A program made the position numbers and the translations under genes. Of a stretch of 64,000 bases of DNA, positions 46,357 to 56,192 are shown piece after piece. Numbering within the stretch: position 1 is the first letter of the stretch; every line of letters starts with the position of its first letter. This stretch comes from Bacteroides clarus YIT 12056 (GTDB taxonomy: Bacteria; Bacteroidota; Bacteroidia; Bacteroidales; Bacteroidaceae): positions 124,001 to 188,000 of the forward strand of contig NZ_FQWK01000006.1 of NCBI RefSeq assembly GCF_900129655.1. Reading direction: 5' to 3'. The notes beneath the pieces are model-generated. The model was not told the DNA's origin and did no database searches. It saw only the letters and a list, made by a program, of their open reading frames with translations.

Positions 46357-46505
46357 GTTTCTTAAGCTGAAACAGTCAGTTCCAACGGGGGAACCATTAG
46401 TTTCCCGACATGGAACAGTTTGTTTCCTCAGGAGAAACAGTTTGTTCCACACCGGGAAACAAACTGTTTCGCTAAATGAAACTTTCTGTTTCATGCCAGG
46501 GAAAC
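46357..46505. repeat. Array of seven 22-bp palindromic units
   Basis: GTTTC or GTTCC starts at 46357, 46379, 46400, 46422, 46444, 46466 and 46488 (steps of 22, 21, 22, 22, 22, 22). Each is followed after 6-8 bases by GAAAC or GGAAC, giving GTTTC-N7-GAAAC-N5. It lies in the 376-bp gap between the fimbrillin-like gene and nanH, 81 bp before the nanH start. Same architecture as the array at 28175 but other arm sequence. A further CGGTAT/ATACCG palindrome is at 46304-46316. Confidence 0.85.
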
Positions 46506-46652
46506 TCTTTTTTCTTCATAGGATAAAAGAAAAACTGCCTCAATACTCTTTTGCCATGTCTTGTCCAAAAGCTATCGGCAAAGCTAATGAAAAGTTTTAT
46601 TATAGCAATTTCCGAGTGTTGAGGCAGCCTCATCGTTCTAAAGAGCTAATAG

Positions 46653-48743
46653 CTATTTAGTATCTTTCATGCAACGAACACAATAACCATAAGCGCGAGG
46701 ATTTCCAGCGGGAGTACTACATCCGCCATTATCAAAAAAGAATCGAGCTCCACGATTAGCTGCATTAGCTGCATTACTCCAATTATTAATACCCACATTA
46801 GCCAATCCTTTGGATAACCGTTGCAAGGCTGGTCCCGTTGCAAAAGAAGCCGTATAAGCTATAAAGCCAGTAGCCGGATAAACATAAGTACTACTGAAAG
46901 TCGCTCCAGTTGTATTTTGGAGAGTTTTAATACCACCGTCAATCGTAGTAGTAAATCCTGCTGTCTTATGCTTGCCACCACCAGGTTCCGAGGTAAAGGT
47001 ACTCCATACATAAGGATGTGGTACACGATAACCAGGAGGACATGGATCATAAATAGATTTTTCTCCGGCACCTTTTCCTTCAGCTCCATCAACCGCATAC
47101 ATCACAGAACTACCCCACAAATCACAAGCATCTTCTGCGAACCAGTTCTCTGAAATACCAGAAGCACCTCCATAAATAGTCATAGGATATTTAGCTATAT
47201 CATCTCTTGTAATCGGAGTAGTGGTAGTAGCCCAATCCGTTGGTTCTATTGTATTATTATCTTTATCATAAACGACAGCAATAGAAGTGGCATTCTCCGA
47301 ACTTGGACCAATAAGAGGATCTTTACGCCCCCATTGATAAAATAATCCATGAGCATCTTTACTATCTGTATCAGAATTCCACAATTCAGCACTTGTAGCA
47401 CCCAAATTACGATCCATCATAACAGGTGACTGATAGGTTGCAAAATTAGCATAATTTTGATGTACTGTATAAGTTTGTACCTTTGCATCCAAGTCTGCAT
47501 CTGTCACCCAAATATGCCAACTCCAAATAACAGCACCTGTATCATCATATGCAGCAATGACTGCATTACCCGATACTAATGGAGTTTCATCAGAACCATT
47601 CAGTGTGAAATACACATAATTGTTTTTTAATTTCACACCTGAAACTAAACTCCTGGCACTCTGCCATAAGATTGCCACAGATGACGGGGCTAATATAGAA
47701 GGAGTTATGCCAGGAAAAGTTGTGGTATTTGTTCCTGCCGGAGTTACTGCTCCATTACCCATAACCGTAGCATTGAAACGATATTCTTGTCCGGCCTTTC
47801 CCGCTATGTAGCAGTTCGCGGTTTCATTTGCACTCAAATCAACAGAATTATCACCCAGCACAGTTTCTGTAAGCGCATCCATATCTACTTCCAGAGTATT
47901 AAATTCGCCTGCAAGAATCTTCACAGAAGAAAGATTACCTTCCAAGCTTAAATCGTTATCTTCTCCTGCCTTTTCTATCACTACCGTTACTTTGCATTGC
48001 TTTGCCGACAAGTCCAAAGGATTTATAGACATATATCCGTGAAAGGCTTCATTCTGTACTAATTCCGGAGCATTATCCACTTTTACCTGTACTTTGGAAG
48101 AACCTTCGGCAATAGCAAACTGCCCTGTAGTCAAATCGAATTTATACTCACCCGCCAAAGGAACTCCGTCTTCCGTAGAGAATTCAATGGACTTTATCTT
48201 CCAGCCTGCATACTTCGCAGCTGTTTTACAACTGACATCCATATACCCTAACGCATGCTTGAAAGTCATGGGTACGGCGGTTTCTACTTCGGCAGAAGTA
48301 GCCGTGGCGTAAGTCAAAGCACTACTCATCAAATGAGTATTAGCCGTACCCGACTGCAACTGCGAATTACTTAATGTTCCGGCAATAGCTTTTGCGGAAG
48401 TATTATTCTTGTTATACGGTGCGTATACATAGAAAGTATGATCACCCGCCTCTTTATTCCATATTACCTGTGTGTAGAACAGACCTTCAGTCTGCCCTAC
48501 GAAAGGAGCTGCAAGACCTACAGCCAGATTAACGGTTTCTGTCTGTTCGCAGAAGAAACCGATTTTACTGTCTGCCGCCCAAATTACCTTATTATTTTCA
48601 TCCAGTTGTGACTGACAATTGAAGAAAATCTGATTCCCTCCTGCCGGCCGTGTAAAGTCATTTGTATAGTCGTCGTCACTGCATGCGGTAGTAAGAAGCC
48701 CTGCGCAGAGTCCTAAGACCAGAAATGTATATTGCTTTTTCAT
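46653..48743 (-). CDS. Surface lipoprotein, fimbrillin-like N-terminus with FISUMP-type C-terminus
   Basis: 696 residues. Lipobox TTACSDDDY with acidic export signal. Residues ~30-300 resemble FimBrillin/Mfa-type beta domains (MTFKHALGYMDVSCK; PLDLSAKQCKVTVVI). The C-terminal ~250 residues carry VMMDRNLGAT, FYQWGRKDPLIG, YDPCPPGYRVP and a final CVRCMKD, features of a Fibrobacter succinogenes-type paralogous domain. It occupies the place of the SusE/SusF surface glycan-binding proteins right after SusD. A sialoglycan-binding or adhesin role is likely but untested. The long chain appears complete. Confidence 0.72.
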   Translation of the reverse strand: MKKQYTFLVLGLCAGLLTTACSDDDYTNDFTRPAGGNQIFFNCQSQLDENNKVIWAADSKIGFFCEQTETVNLAVGLAAPFVGQTEGLFYTQVIWNKEAGDHTFYVYAPYNKNNTSAKAIAGTLSNSQLQSGTANTHLMSSALTYATATSAEVETAVPMTFKHALGYMDVSCKTAAKYAGWKIKSIEFSTEDGVPLAGEYKFDLTTGQFAIAEGSSKVQVKVDNAPELVQNEAFHGYMSINPLDLSAKQCKVTVVIEKAGEDNDLSLEGNLSSVKILAGEFNTLEVDMDALTETVLGDNSVDLSANETANCYIAGKAGQEYRFNATVMGNGAVTPAGTNTTTFPGITPSILAPSSVAILWQSARSLVSGVKLKNNYVYFTLNGSDETPLVSGNAVIAAYDDTGAVIWSWHIWVTDADLDAKVQTYTVHQNYANFATYQSPVMMDRNLGATSAELWNSDTDSKDAHGLFYQWGRKDPLIGPSSENATSIAVVYDKDNNTIEPTDWATTTTPITRDDIAKYPMTIYGGASGISENWFAEDACDLWGSSVMYAVDGAEGKGAGEKSIYDPCPPGYRVPHPYVWSTFTSEPGGGKHKTAGFTTTIDGGIKTLQNTTGATFSSTYVYPATGFIAYTASFATGPALQRLSKGLANVGINNWSNAANAANRGARFFFDNGGCSTPAGNPRAYGYCVRCMKDTK

Positions 48744-48804
48744 CTTCTTATGATTTAATTTTTCTAATGAATTATAATAAACTCACTTTCACCCGACCCA
48801 CAGT

Positions 48805-50355
48805 TTAATAACCGGGTGTTTGTTCTACCTGAGGATCTTTAGACATTACGGTCGCATCAATAGGCCACAACAAATGTTTCTCTACCAAGTCGCCCGTAAC
48901 GTTGATTTGAAGAGCCTTAGCCAAATCACCGTCTTTCATACGGCGAATGTCATACCAATGTTTACCCTCACCGACAAATTCTTTCGTGCGTTCTTCCAAA
49001 ATGGCATCTTCAGCCGTTTCACCTGTCTGCGGATATTTATGAGTAACATAAGCATCACCATAAGCACGCTGGCGAATACTATTGATGTAAGTAGCAGGAT
49101 CACCGCCTTGCATAGCCACTATTTCAGCTAACAGCAATTGTAAATCCGCATAGCGATAAATAGGCCAGTCATTAGTAAAACGACGGGTATTATTATCCAT
49201 TTCACCCATAAACTTCGTCAAAAGAATAGCCGCATCGCCACCCTCTATTTTATACACATCAAAAAATGTAGTGCTACGGCGAATATCATCTTCACCGAAC
49301 TCATCAAAGAGAGCTTTGGTATATTGAAAATTAGAAGCGGTACCATTCAGATTCAAAGGATTCACATTATCTCCAGTGTACGCTTTACCGTCAGCATCTT
49401 GAAAACCTACCAGATTGGTATTTGTAGGGTATAAAAATTTACTGAAGAAATTTTCTTTTTCGTTCAAAAGATAACGGATTACAAATATCATTTCCTTATT
49501 ATCCTTTTTGGCAACATCAAATACATCCGCAAAGCTTGTTGTAGAGGCAAAGCCATACTTCTCCGAATCTATAACGTCTTGTAATGCTTGCTTGGCGGCA
49601 GTCAAATCGGCAGACACATCCTTAGAGTAAACATTAGCACCGCCAATCGGTCTCACCTTACATCCCCACAGCAGAATCTCGGCTTTAAGCATTTTTGTTG
49701 CCGCTTTACTCCAATAAGAGCTTTTGTCCGTGGAATTAATTGTATATTCGTCTTTCTCAAAATAATCGTCCGATGCTTTTATATCCTTCACCAAGAAAGT
49801 GTAAATTTCCTCTTCTGTGGCACGAGGCTGATTCAAATCGGCGGGAGTAAAGCTACCATCCATCACACGTGCCGTCTCTATCAACGGTACCCCACCATAA
49901 GTACGGAACAGATGGAAGTAATAAAAACTTCTCAACCCATGCAGTATACCCATATAGTAATTCTTTTCGGTCTCGTTCAAAGCACCGGTACCGGGAACCG
50001 ACTGAATAGCATGGTTAATCTGCATAATATCCATATAGAAATTACCCCAGTTGGTAATAACGGAATTGGTTACCGTCAGGTTATTATTCACTGCCGCAAC
50101 ATCGCTGATAGATTGGTTGAAAAGAGAGGAACTCGCTCCCACAAATGTTCCCCCTCTGAGTTCGCCCATCTTGAAAAATACCTCCTGGCGTTCGCGAAGA
50201 CGATAGTGTAAACCTCGAACATAACGTTCCACCTGGTCTTTTGTACTCCAATAATTACTGATACCATAGGAGTCTACCGGGCTTAATTCCAGGTAATCGC
50301 ATGACTGTATGGCTCCTATCAACAATATCAAGAATATGTATTTTATTTTTTTCAT
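48805..50355 (-). CDS. SusD-like surface glycan-binding lipoprotein of the sialic-acid system
   Basis: 516 residues. Lipoprotein cysteine in GAIQSCDYLEL. TPR-type helices with YWSTKDQVERYVRGLHYRLRE near the N-terminus, and family blocks LRSFYYFHLFRTYGGVPL, RYADLQLLLAEI and EFVGEGKHWYDIRRM. It forms the lid of the SusC channel coded 37 bp upstream. In Tannerella and Bacteroides nan loci the equivalent pair is called NanO/NanU and imports sialic acid or sialosides; this match is by neighbourhood. Confidence 0.9.
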   Translation of the reverse strand: MKKIKYIFLILLIGAIQSCDYLELSPVDSYGISNYWSTKDQVERYVRGLHYRLRERQEVFFKMGELRGGTFVGASSSLFNQSISDVAAVNNNLTVTNSVITNWGNFYMDIMQINHAIQSVPGTGALNETEKNYYMGILHGLRSFYYFHLFRTYGGVPLIETARVMDGSFTPADLNQPRATEEEIYTFLVKDIKASDDYFEKDEYTINSTDKSSYWSKAATKMLKAEILLWGCKVRPIGGANVYSKDVSADLTAAKQALQDVIDSEKYGFASTTSFADVFDVAKKDNKEMIFVIRYLLNEKENFFSKFLYPTNTNLVGFQDADGKAYTGDNVNPLNLNGTASNFQYTKALFDEFGEDDIRRSTTFFDVYKIEGGDAAILLTKFMGEMDNNTRRFTNDWPIYRYADLQLLLAEIVAMQGGDPATYINSIRQRAYGDAYVTHKYPQTGETAEDAILEERTKEFVGEGKHWYDIRRMKDGDLAKALQINVTGDLVEKHLLWPIDATVMSKDPQVEQTPGY

Positions 50356-50392
50356 AATACTATCTTTCTTTATGATTTAAATATTAGTAAAG

Positions 50393-53300
50393 TTAGAACA
50401 CAACCTTTATTCCCATCAAGACAGTCTTCGGCAAGGCATATCCGCCCTTACCGTCATCCTTGGTATTATTTGCGGAATCATACTCGGGAGTATAGAGATT
50501 GTTGCTCGTCACATAGAACAGATTCTGCCCGGTGAGCGTTACCGTTACCTTCTCCATCATTGCTTTCTTTGTCCACTGGGAAGGCAAATCATAACTCAAG
50601 GAGATTTCACGAGCACACAGGTAAGCAGCATTTTCCCAGAATAAAGAAGTACTACGAGTATAGTTTTTCTTAAAATTAGTATCATTAGTCATTAATACCG
50701 GCAATCCTGCAGTAGGATTATCCTCTGTCCATGTTTCTTTAGCGAGCTCCGGCACATTAAAGGAACCGGACGTAATTCCCATGAAATATTGATAACCGCT
50801 ATTCCACTTCTTATATCCCAGCGCATAGTCGAAACGGGCAAAAAGTGTCAGTCCTTTCCAGGAAGCAGAAGTATTAAAACCACCCATCCACTTAGGTATG
50901 GAGTTACCAAGCTTTACCTGGTCGTGCGTATCGATGATACCGTCACCATTTACATCGTACCATACAGCATCACCGGGAGCAAGTTGCTGGGCATTTCTCT
51001 GCTGTTCAACAGTTAACTGGGCATAGGCCGCCGGACCGTATACAGGCTGAGAAGGAACCTTGTCTACGTAATAAGCATAGTTTGCAAGGTCTGCCTCATC
51101 ACGAACAACATGTGTCATCTTAAAACCATAAATATCGCCATAAGATTGTCCTTCCTGTGTACCGCCTCTCCACACTGTTTCATTGCTTCCTTTACCTTTG
51201 TAGACCTCTGTACCGCCTTGACGGTTGTTTTCATTACCGTTATCAGGCAATTTCAGCACTTTAGACTTAACAAACGTAATATTGGCACCTACATTCCACT
51301 TAAAATCTTTACGATCGAAAATACGATAATTCACTTCCAATTCCATACCCTGGCTGCGTACCGCACCGTTGTTGGTTTTCATAGAGCCCACACCGGATGA
51401 AGCAGACAAGGGTACATCAGCTATCAAATCGGTAGTTTTCTTATTGAAGTAACCTGCACTGAGATCTACCTTATTGAACAAACCTAACTCAATTGCCGCA
51501 TCAAAAGAAGTTGTCTTTTCCCAACGTAATCCGGGGTAAGCGATGTCATTTATCAATAAACCATAAACACCATTATAATTACCGGCATTGGCGTAACTTC
51601 CCTGCAACTCATACAACCCGATACCATTTACATTACCATTCTGTCCATATCCCATACGTAACTTCATATTAGAGAATATATCCAGATATTTTTCCATAAA
51701 TTCTTCACGATACACATTCCATGCAGCGCTTACACCCGGGAAGAATCCCCAACGGTTGTCCACCAACTTGGAATAACCGTCATAACGTCCGGAGAAAGAG
51801 AACAAATATTTGCTCTTATAGTCATAGGATGCATTGATGAAACCGGACATAATACGTTCTTGTGTGTGAGTAGTAGACATATTACGAGTGGATTTTCCAT
51901 TAGCATCCAAAGGCTCTGTAAACTGCAGTCCGATAAAATCATCGGAAGTCGCTCCCTGACCGGACGCTTTAAGACCGAAATTATATTTATCTATCATTTC
52001 AAAACCACCTACGGCACTGATGTTATGATTGCCAAAAGAAGCATTATAGTTCAATATGGCATTATAGGTCTGATCCAAACGACGTGCATAATCGGCAGAA
52101 GCCTTTCGGTTGGAATCTACCTTACCCGGACCATTCGGAAGTTCCTTGTTGAAAGATTCTTTTTCAACCATGTGAAGATACCACATACCACTCATTTTCA
52201 AGCTCAGCCCTTTCATAAGGTCTATTTGGAATGAAGTTCCCAAGGTAGTCTTATAAGCCGTATTTCTACGATAGTAATAGTTCTTCATCTCATTCCAGTT
52301 GGCATTCTGAGTATTATTGATTAATTTAATAACCGTTCCATCCATGTTGGCACCTTTAAAAGTAGGTGGAACAGCAGGTACCACACTCCAGAAATTGGCA
52401 TCGCTCATATAGTTGGGATTCGTTTCGGAACGAGAAAAGTTTACGAAGCCGGAAGCTTTCAACCAATTCTTAATTTTGTATTCACCATTCAAATTGAAAG
52501 ATAAACGTTCATAACCGGATTCTAATGGGAAACCTGTTTCATCATAATATCCAATACTTGAATAATACTTTCCTTTTTCATTACCACCCGAGAAAGAAAT
52601 ATTGTAATCTTGCGTCCAAGCGTCCTGCATATTCAAATCACGCATATTGGTTTCCTTAAACAACAAATAGTTATCGGTAACAGGGTCTTTCATAGACTGC
52701 CAACCGTAATCCAACAAATATTTATTCTTATCGGTCAGAATTGTAGTACTGTAAATACCACTGGCTGTCTGATTGCCATCGGCCGTAATATCATTTCCCG
52801 TACCCCAACCGTTAACAAGATTCAGATCATCTCCACTACGATTTGCAGCCATACGTTCCCAATACAGATAATCACGGGCATTCAGGAAATTATAATTATC
52901 GCGGGCAAAACCTTTACCTACGTTTACATTCAAAGTGATAGTAGTTTTACCGACATGACCGCTCTTGGTGGTCACCAATACTACACCATTGTTGGCACGG
53001 GCACCATAAAGCGCCGTTGCAGCGGCATCTTTCAAAATTTCGATAGACGCAATATCATTACTATTAATATCGTTCATATCATCCTTTTGTACACCATCAA
53101 TAATATATAGCGGACTACCTTTACCGTCCAAAGAAGCACCGGCACGAACTTGAATAGAAGGTCCCGTTCCCGGCTGACCGGAAGTCTGCGTAACACGTAC
53201 ACCTGTAACAGTACCGGCCAAAGCCGTCAACGGATTGGCACGTACCCCCCTCTCCAACACTTCAGAAGAAACTTTAGAAATAGCAGCCGTCAACTTATCT

Positions 53301-53671
53301 TTAGTTACGGTTTTTCCGTAACCCGTAACGATAACTTCTTGCAATCCTACAGCATCTTCTTTCATTACAACAATAATACTTTTACGCCCACTGACAGAAA
53401 TCTCCTGTTTAGTATAGCCTATGTAAGAAAAAGCCAATACCGATTTGTTTTTTGTCAGAGTTAACGTATATTGTCCATCCAGATTAGTAATGGCACCATT
53501 GGATGTGCCAATTTCCAATACAGAAACGCCAATCAGCGGTTCTCCTTCAGTGTCCTTTACAACACCTGTCACTGTCTGTCCTACTTGCGCATACAAGCTG
53601 CTCAAGGAACAAAGCATTACCACTGCCATGAGAATTACTTTCTGACAGCTCTTTAAGTGTATTTTTCTCAT
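50393..53671 (-). CDS. SusC-like TonB-linked outer-membrane channel of the sialic-acid system
   Basis: 1092 residues. Signal peptide ending SLYAQV. Carboxypeptidase-like domain (GVVKDTEGEPLIGVSVLEIG, ~35-110). TonB box region LQEVIVTGYGKTVTKDKL. Plug with TSGQPGTGPSIQVRAGAS and PLYIIDGVQ. Barrel ending KTVLMGIKVVF with a terminal aromatic. It has both the extension and the SusD partner typical for glycan import. It begins 14 bp after the upstream sialidase gene, so part of the same operon. The substrate should be sialic acid or a short sialoside. Confidence 0.93.
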   Translation of the reverse strand: MRKIHLKSCQKVILMAVVMLCSLSSLYAQVGQTVTGVVKDTEGEPLIGVSVLEIGTSNGAITNLDGQYTLTLTKNKSVLAFSYIGYTKQEISVSGRKSIIVVMKEDAVGLQEVIVTGYGKTVTKDKLTAAISKVSSEVLERGVRANPLTALAGTVTGVRVTQTSGQPGTGPSIQVRAGASLDGKGSPLYIIDGVQKDDMNDINSNDIASIEILKDAAATALYGARANNGVVLVTTKSGHVGKTTITLNVNVGKGFARDNYNFLNARDYLYWERMAANRSGDDLNLVNGWGTGNDITADGNQTASGIYSTTILTDKNKYLLDYGWQSMKDPVTDNYLLFKETNMRDLNMQDAWTQDYNISFSGGNEKGKYYSSIGYYDETGFPLESGYERLSFNLNGEYKIKNWLKASGFVNFSRSETNPNYMSDANFWSVVPAVPPTFKGANMDGTVIKLINNTQNANWNEMKNYYYRRNTAYKTTLGTSFQIDLMKGLSLKMSGMWYLHMVEKESFNKELPNGPGKVDSNRKASADYARRLDQTYNAILNYNASFGNHNISAVGGFEMIDKYNFGLKASGQGATSDDFIGLQFTEPLDANGKSTRNMSTTHTQERIMSGFINASYDYKSKYLFSFSGRYDGYSKLVDNRWGFFPGVSAAWNVYREEFMEKYLDIFSNMKLRMGYGQNGNVNGIGLYELQGSYANAGNYNGVYGLLINDIAYPGLRWEKTTSFDAAIELGLFNKVDLSAGYFNKKTTDLIADVPLSASSGVGSMKTNNGAVRSQGMELEVNYRIFDRKDFKWNVGANITFVKSKVLKLPDNGNENNRQGGTEVYKGKGSNETVWRGGTQEGQSYGDIYGFKMTHVVRDEADLANYAYYVDKVPSQPVYGPAAYAQLTVEQQRNAQQLAPGDAVWYDVNGDGIIDTHDQVKLGNSIPKWMGGFNTSASWKGLTLFARFDYALGYKKWNSGYQYFMGITSGSFNVPELAKETWTEDNPTAGLPVLMTNDTNFKKNYTRSTSLFWENAAYLCAREISLSYDLPSQWTKKAMMEKVTVTLTGQNLFYVTSNNLYTPEYDSANNTKDDGKGGYALPKTVLMGIKVVF

Positions 53672-53685
53672 ATCAAAAAAACAGG

Positions 53686-54984
53686 TTATTTAGAAGATAA
53701 TATAAACAAATCCAATCTTATCCAGCCTTCCGGTCTGGTTGAAGTTTTTGTAAATCCGGGTAAATCGCCAAGTTCCGCAACAATAACCAAATCACCATCA
53801 GGCATCAATGCCATACAAGTATATCCCGCTGCTTTATCATAAAGCACCATATGATCTGCAGCATTAAATGTATGCGAATGTCCGTCAAAGAATTTTGCTT
53901 TGGCAAGATATAGGATACCACGGTCATCGTGTGAACTGGTAGCGGTGATTCCTTTTGCTCCACAATAGTACAGCCAGTTATCTTTCACTATCACACTTCC
54001 TGCACAACCTTTCTCCGGAGTTGGTAATTGTGATGCCGGATAATCCGAGAATCCCGGCCACTTGGCACCACCATCTGTACTATAATAGTTTTGCCGATAT
54101 CCATTATATCGAATATTGCCAATCAATGCACCGTCAGGAGCCTCAGTAACCGTCCACTCACCCGATTTATTAGGCTGACCTGTTTGCCAGGTAACACCAT
54201 GATCATCTGAATACATAGCGGTATTTCCACCATTAGAAACAGTTCCTTTATCCGCATCGACCTTAAATGAACGCATAGGAACAATCAAACGGTCCTTATA
54301 CATCTCATTTGTCATTTGTACACCGGAACCGGGACCAAAGCTGCCAATCATTCTTGTAAAACCACTATATATACCAATCTGCACTTCATCCGTGAGATCT
54401 TTCCTTGTCCAGGTTACACCATCATCTTCAGAGGTATACATGATAGCTCTGTTATTATAGCCTTGTTGAGCAGAAGGTTTACCAACCGCATCCCATAAAG
54501 AAGTAAAAAGGAAAATCTTTCCGGTAGTCTGGTCAACCACAACTGTCGGGTCCATGTAAGAGAGTTTTGAAGAAACGGCTTGCTCTGTTATATTCTTTTC
54601 TGTCCAGGTAGCTCCCTTATCCGTACTACGCTTCATAAAAATATCCGTACGTCCCGATTTATCCATCCAAGTACCATAACGAGTTTCACAAAAAACAAGT
54701 ATCGTACCGGCTTTTGTAACTGCCACCGCAGGCACACGATAAGAAACGTCAGTACTTACTTTAGAATTAAATACAGTAGTCGTTGAAGTTACTTTCCACA
54801 CCGGATCCGCATCAGGAGCAGGTGTCGGATCGTCCGGGTCAGGTGTCGGATCGGGTGTCGGTTCTTCTTGTTCCATCTCATCCGGATAGGGCACAGGTGA
54901 AAAATCATTGACACTATCATCTGAACAAGCTGTAAAAACAAGCAAGCTCATAACGATACTCATAGTATAAAAAAAGTTTTTCAT
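53686..54984 (-). CDS. Surface lipoprotein sialidase-like (BNR) enzyme
   Basis: 432 residues. Lipobox FTACSDDSV. A proline/aspartate-rich linker (PDPTPDPDDPTP) spaces the propeller from the membrane. The catalytic domain shows SYRVP with arginine, FCETRYGTW with Asp nearby, Asp boxes (STDKGATWT, SEDDGVTWT, SDDHGVTWQ, STDGGAKW), EAPDGALIGNIR with Glu and Arg, and GYTCM with Tyr. All the GH33 active-site types appear to be present. Lipid-anchored on the outside, it could release sialic acid right beside the SusC/D channel. No upstream promoter seen; cotranscribed. Confidence 0.85.
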   Translation of the reverse strand: MKNFFYTMSIVMSLLVFTACSDDSVNDFSPVPYPDEMEQEEPTPDPTPDPDDPTPAPDADPVWKVTSTTTVFNSKVSTDVSYRVPAVAVTKAGTILVFCETRYGTWMDKSGRTDIFMKRSTDKGATWTEKNITEQAVSSKLSYMDPTVVVDQTTGKIFLFTSLWDAVGKPSAQQGYNNRAIMYTSEDDGVTWTRKDLTDEVQIGIYSGFTRMIGSFGPGSGVQMTNEMYKDRLIVPMRSFKVDADKGTVSNGGNTAMYSDDHGVTWQTGQPNKSGEWTVTEAPDGALIGNIRYNGYRQNYYSTDGGAKWPGFSDYPASQLPTPEKGCAGSVIVKDNWLYYCGAKGITATSSHDDRGILYLAKAKFFDGHSHTFNAADHMVLYDKAAGYTCMALMPDGDLVIVAELGDLPGFTKTSTRPEGWIRLDLFILSSK

Positions 54985-54994
54985 AAATATAAAA

Positions 54995-56158
54995 TTAAAG
55001 ATTAATAATAGGTAGTATAAGCAAGTCCAGTCTCATCCAACCGGCCGGACGCTTGAGAGGTTTGATACCGGGCAATGATTTACGGGTAAATCCAGGAGTA
55101 TCTGCCGTTTCAAATATAATCGCCATTCTGCCGTCCGGCAAGAAGGACATACAACTATAGCCTGAAGCTTCATCATATAATTGAATTCCATCGTTCCATG
55201 TCTTCCCGCCATCGCAGCTTTTATACAAAGCCAGACCTACGCGTTCATCATATTCCGGTGTTTCAGCTTTTCCTCTGATACCAGAAAAATAGAGTTGTCT
55301 TCCTTGTCCCAAAACGCTCGCCTGACATCCTTTAGAAACACCCGGTAGTGCCGGTTCTTTTACCGCTTTGCTCCAAGTACCCCCACCGTCAGCGCTATAT
55401 GCCACCATACGCGCTCCCGGTATGCGAGCATTGTAAACCAATGTTCCGGCAGGAGATTCGGCTATTTGAAATTCATCACCGGTATCGCCTTTACCACCCA
55501 TTGTCCATGTCCGGCCATGATTATCGGAATAGATTGCTACGTTATGAGCACTTTTTCTTTCGGAATCAACTACACGGGTCGGTAAAACCAATCGTTCCTT
55601 AAACTGTTTTCCCGACATCTGTAAACCTGCTCCCGGACCAAAACCGACAATATGATAGCCTGCTGGAATAATCGTAGATGTAACATCCACAGGCGAAGAC
55701 CAAGTTTTTCCATTATCATCCGAAGTGATAAGAATAGCACGATTCTTTGTTCCGGAATGGTCTTCCGACGGCCAAAAAGTTGTAAATAAAAAGATGCGTC
55801 CGGTAATCGAATCAAGAATCGGAGTAGGATCCATATAAGCACCGGTAATACCTTGTGTCAAATCTTGCATAACAGACCATGTTTTTCCTGTATCCTCGCT
55901 TCGCTTCACTACAATATCCGTACGGCTTTTATCCCGCCAACTATCTCTACGCGCCTCACAAAAAACAAGCAAAGTACCATCTTTGGTTGTCAACAGTGAG
56001 GGAATACGATAGCTGTTCACATTATCATCCCCGGCAGAAAAGACAGTACACTTCTTCAGTCCGGAGAAATCTGATTGTTCTGTTGTTTGCGCTTCTCCTT
56101 TAATTGAGAAAAGAAAAGATAAAAAAACTACTATGAATAGATTCTTCAATATGTGCAT
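54995..56158 (-). CDS. Secreted GH33-type sialidase
   Basis: 387 residues, signal peptide ending KGEAQTT, no lipobox. Propeller begins at once: SYRIPSLLTTKDGTLLVF, EARRDSWRDKSRTD with the acid/base aspartate, Asp boxes (SEDTGKTWS, SDDNGKTWS, SDNHGRTWT, SCDGGKTWN), ESPAGTLVYNAR, GYSCM tyrosine. It is a compact form lacking the N-terminal lectin domain of the nanH-type enzyme. It is 10 bp upstream of the lipoprotein sialidase and similar to it, so a tandem duplication with separate localisation is likely. Confidence 0.88.
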   Translation of the reverse strand: MHILKNLFIVVFLSFLFSIKGEAQTTEQSDFSGLKKCTVFSAGDDNVNSYRIPSLLTTKDGTLLVFCEARRDSWRDKSRTDIVVKRSEDTGKTWSVMQDLTQGITGAYMDPTPILDSITGRIFLFTTFWPSEDHSGTKNRAILITSDDNGKTWSSPVDVTSTIIPAGYHIVGFGPGAGLQMSGKQFKERLVLPTRVVDSERKSAHNVAIYSDNHGRTWTMGGKGDTGDEFQIAESPAGTLVYNARIPGARMVAYSADGGGTWSKAVKEPALPGVSKGCQASVLGQGRQLYFSGIRGKAETPEYDERVGLALYKSCDGGKTWNDGIQLYDEASGYSCMSFLPDGRMAIIFETADTPGFTRKSLPGIKPLKRPAGWMRLDLLILPIINL

Positions 56159-56192
56159 ATGATATTTTTATAAATGAAAATACAAACATCAC

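Noticed and set aside
46442..46660. Small plus-strand open frame across the palindrome array
   Set aside because: It is made mostly of array units, lacks a family match, and is better explained as repeat DNA.
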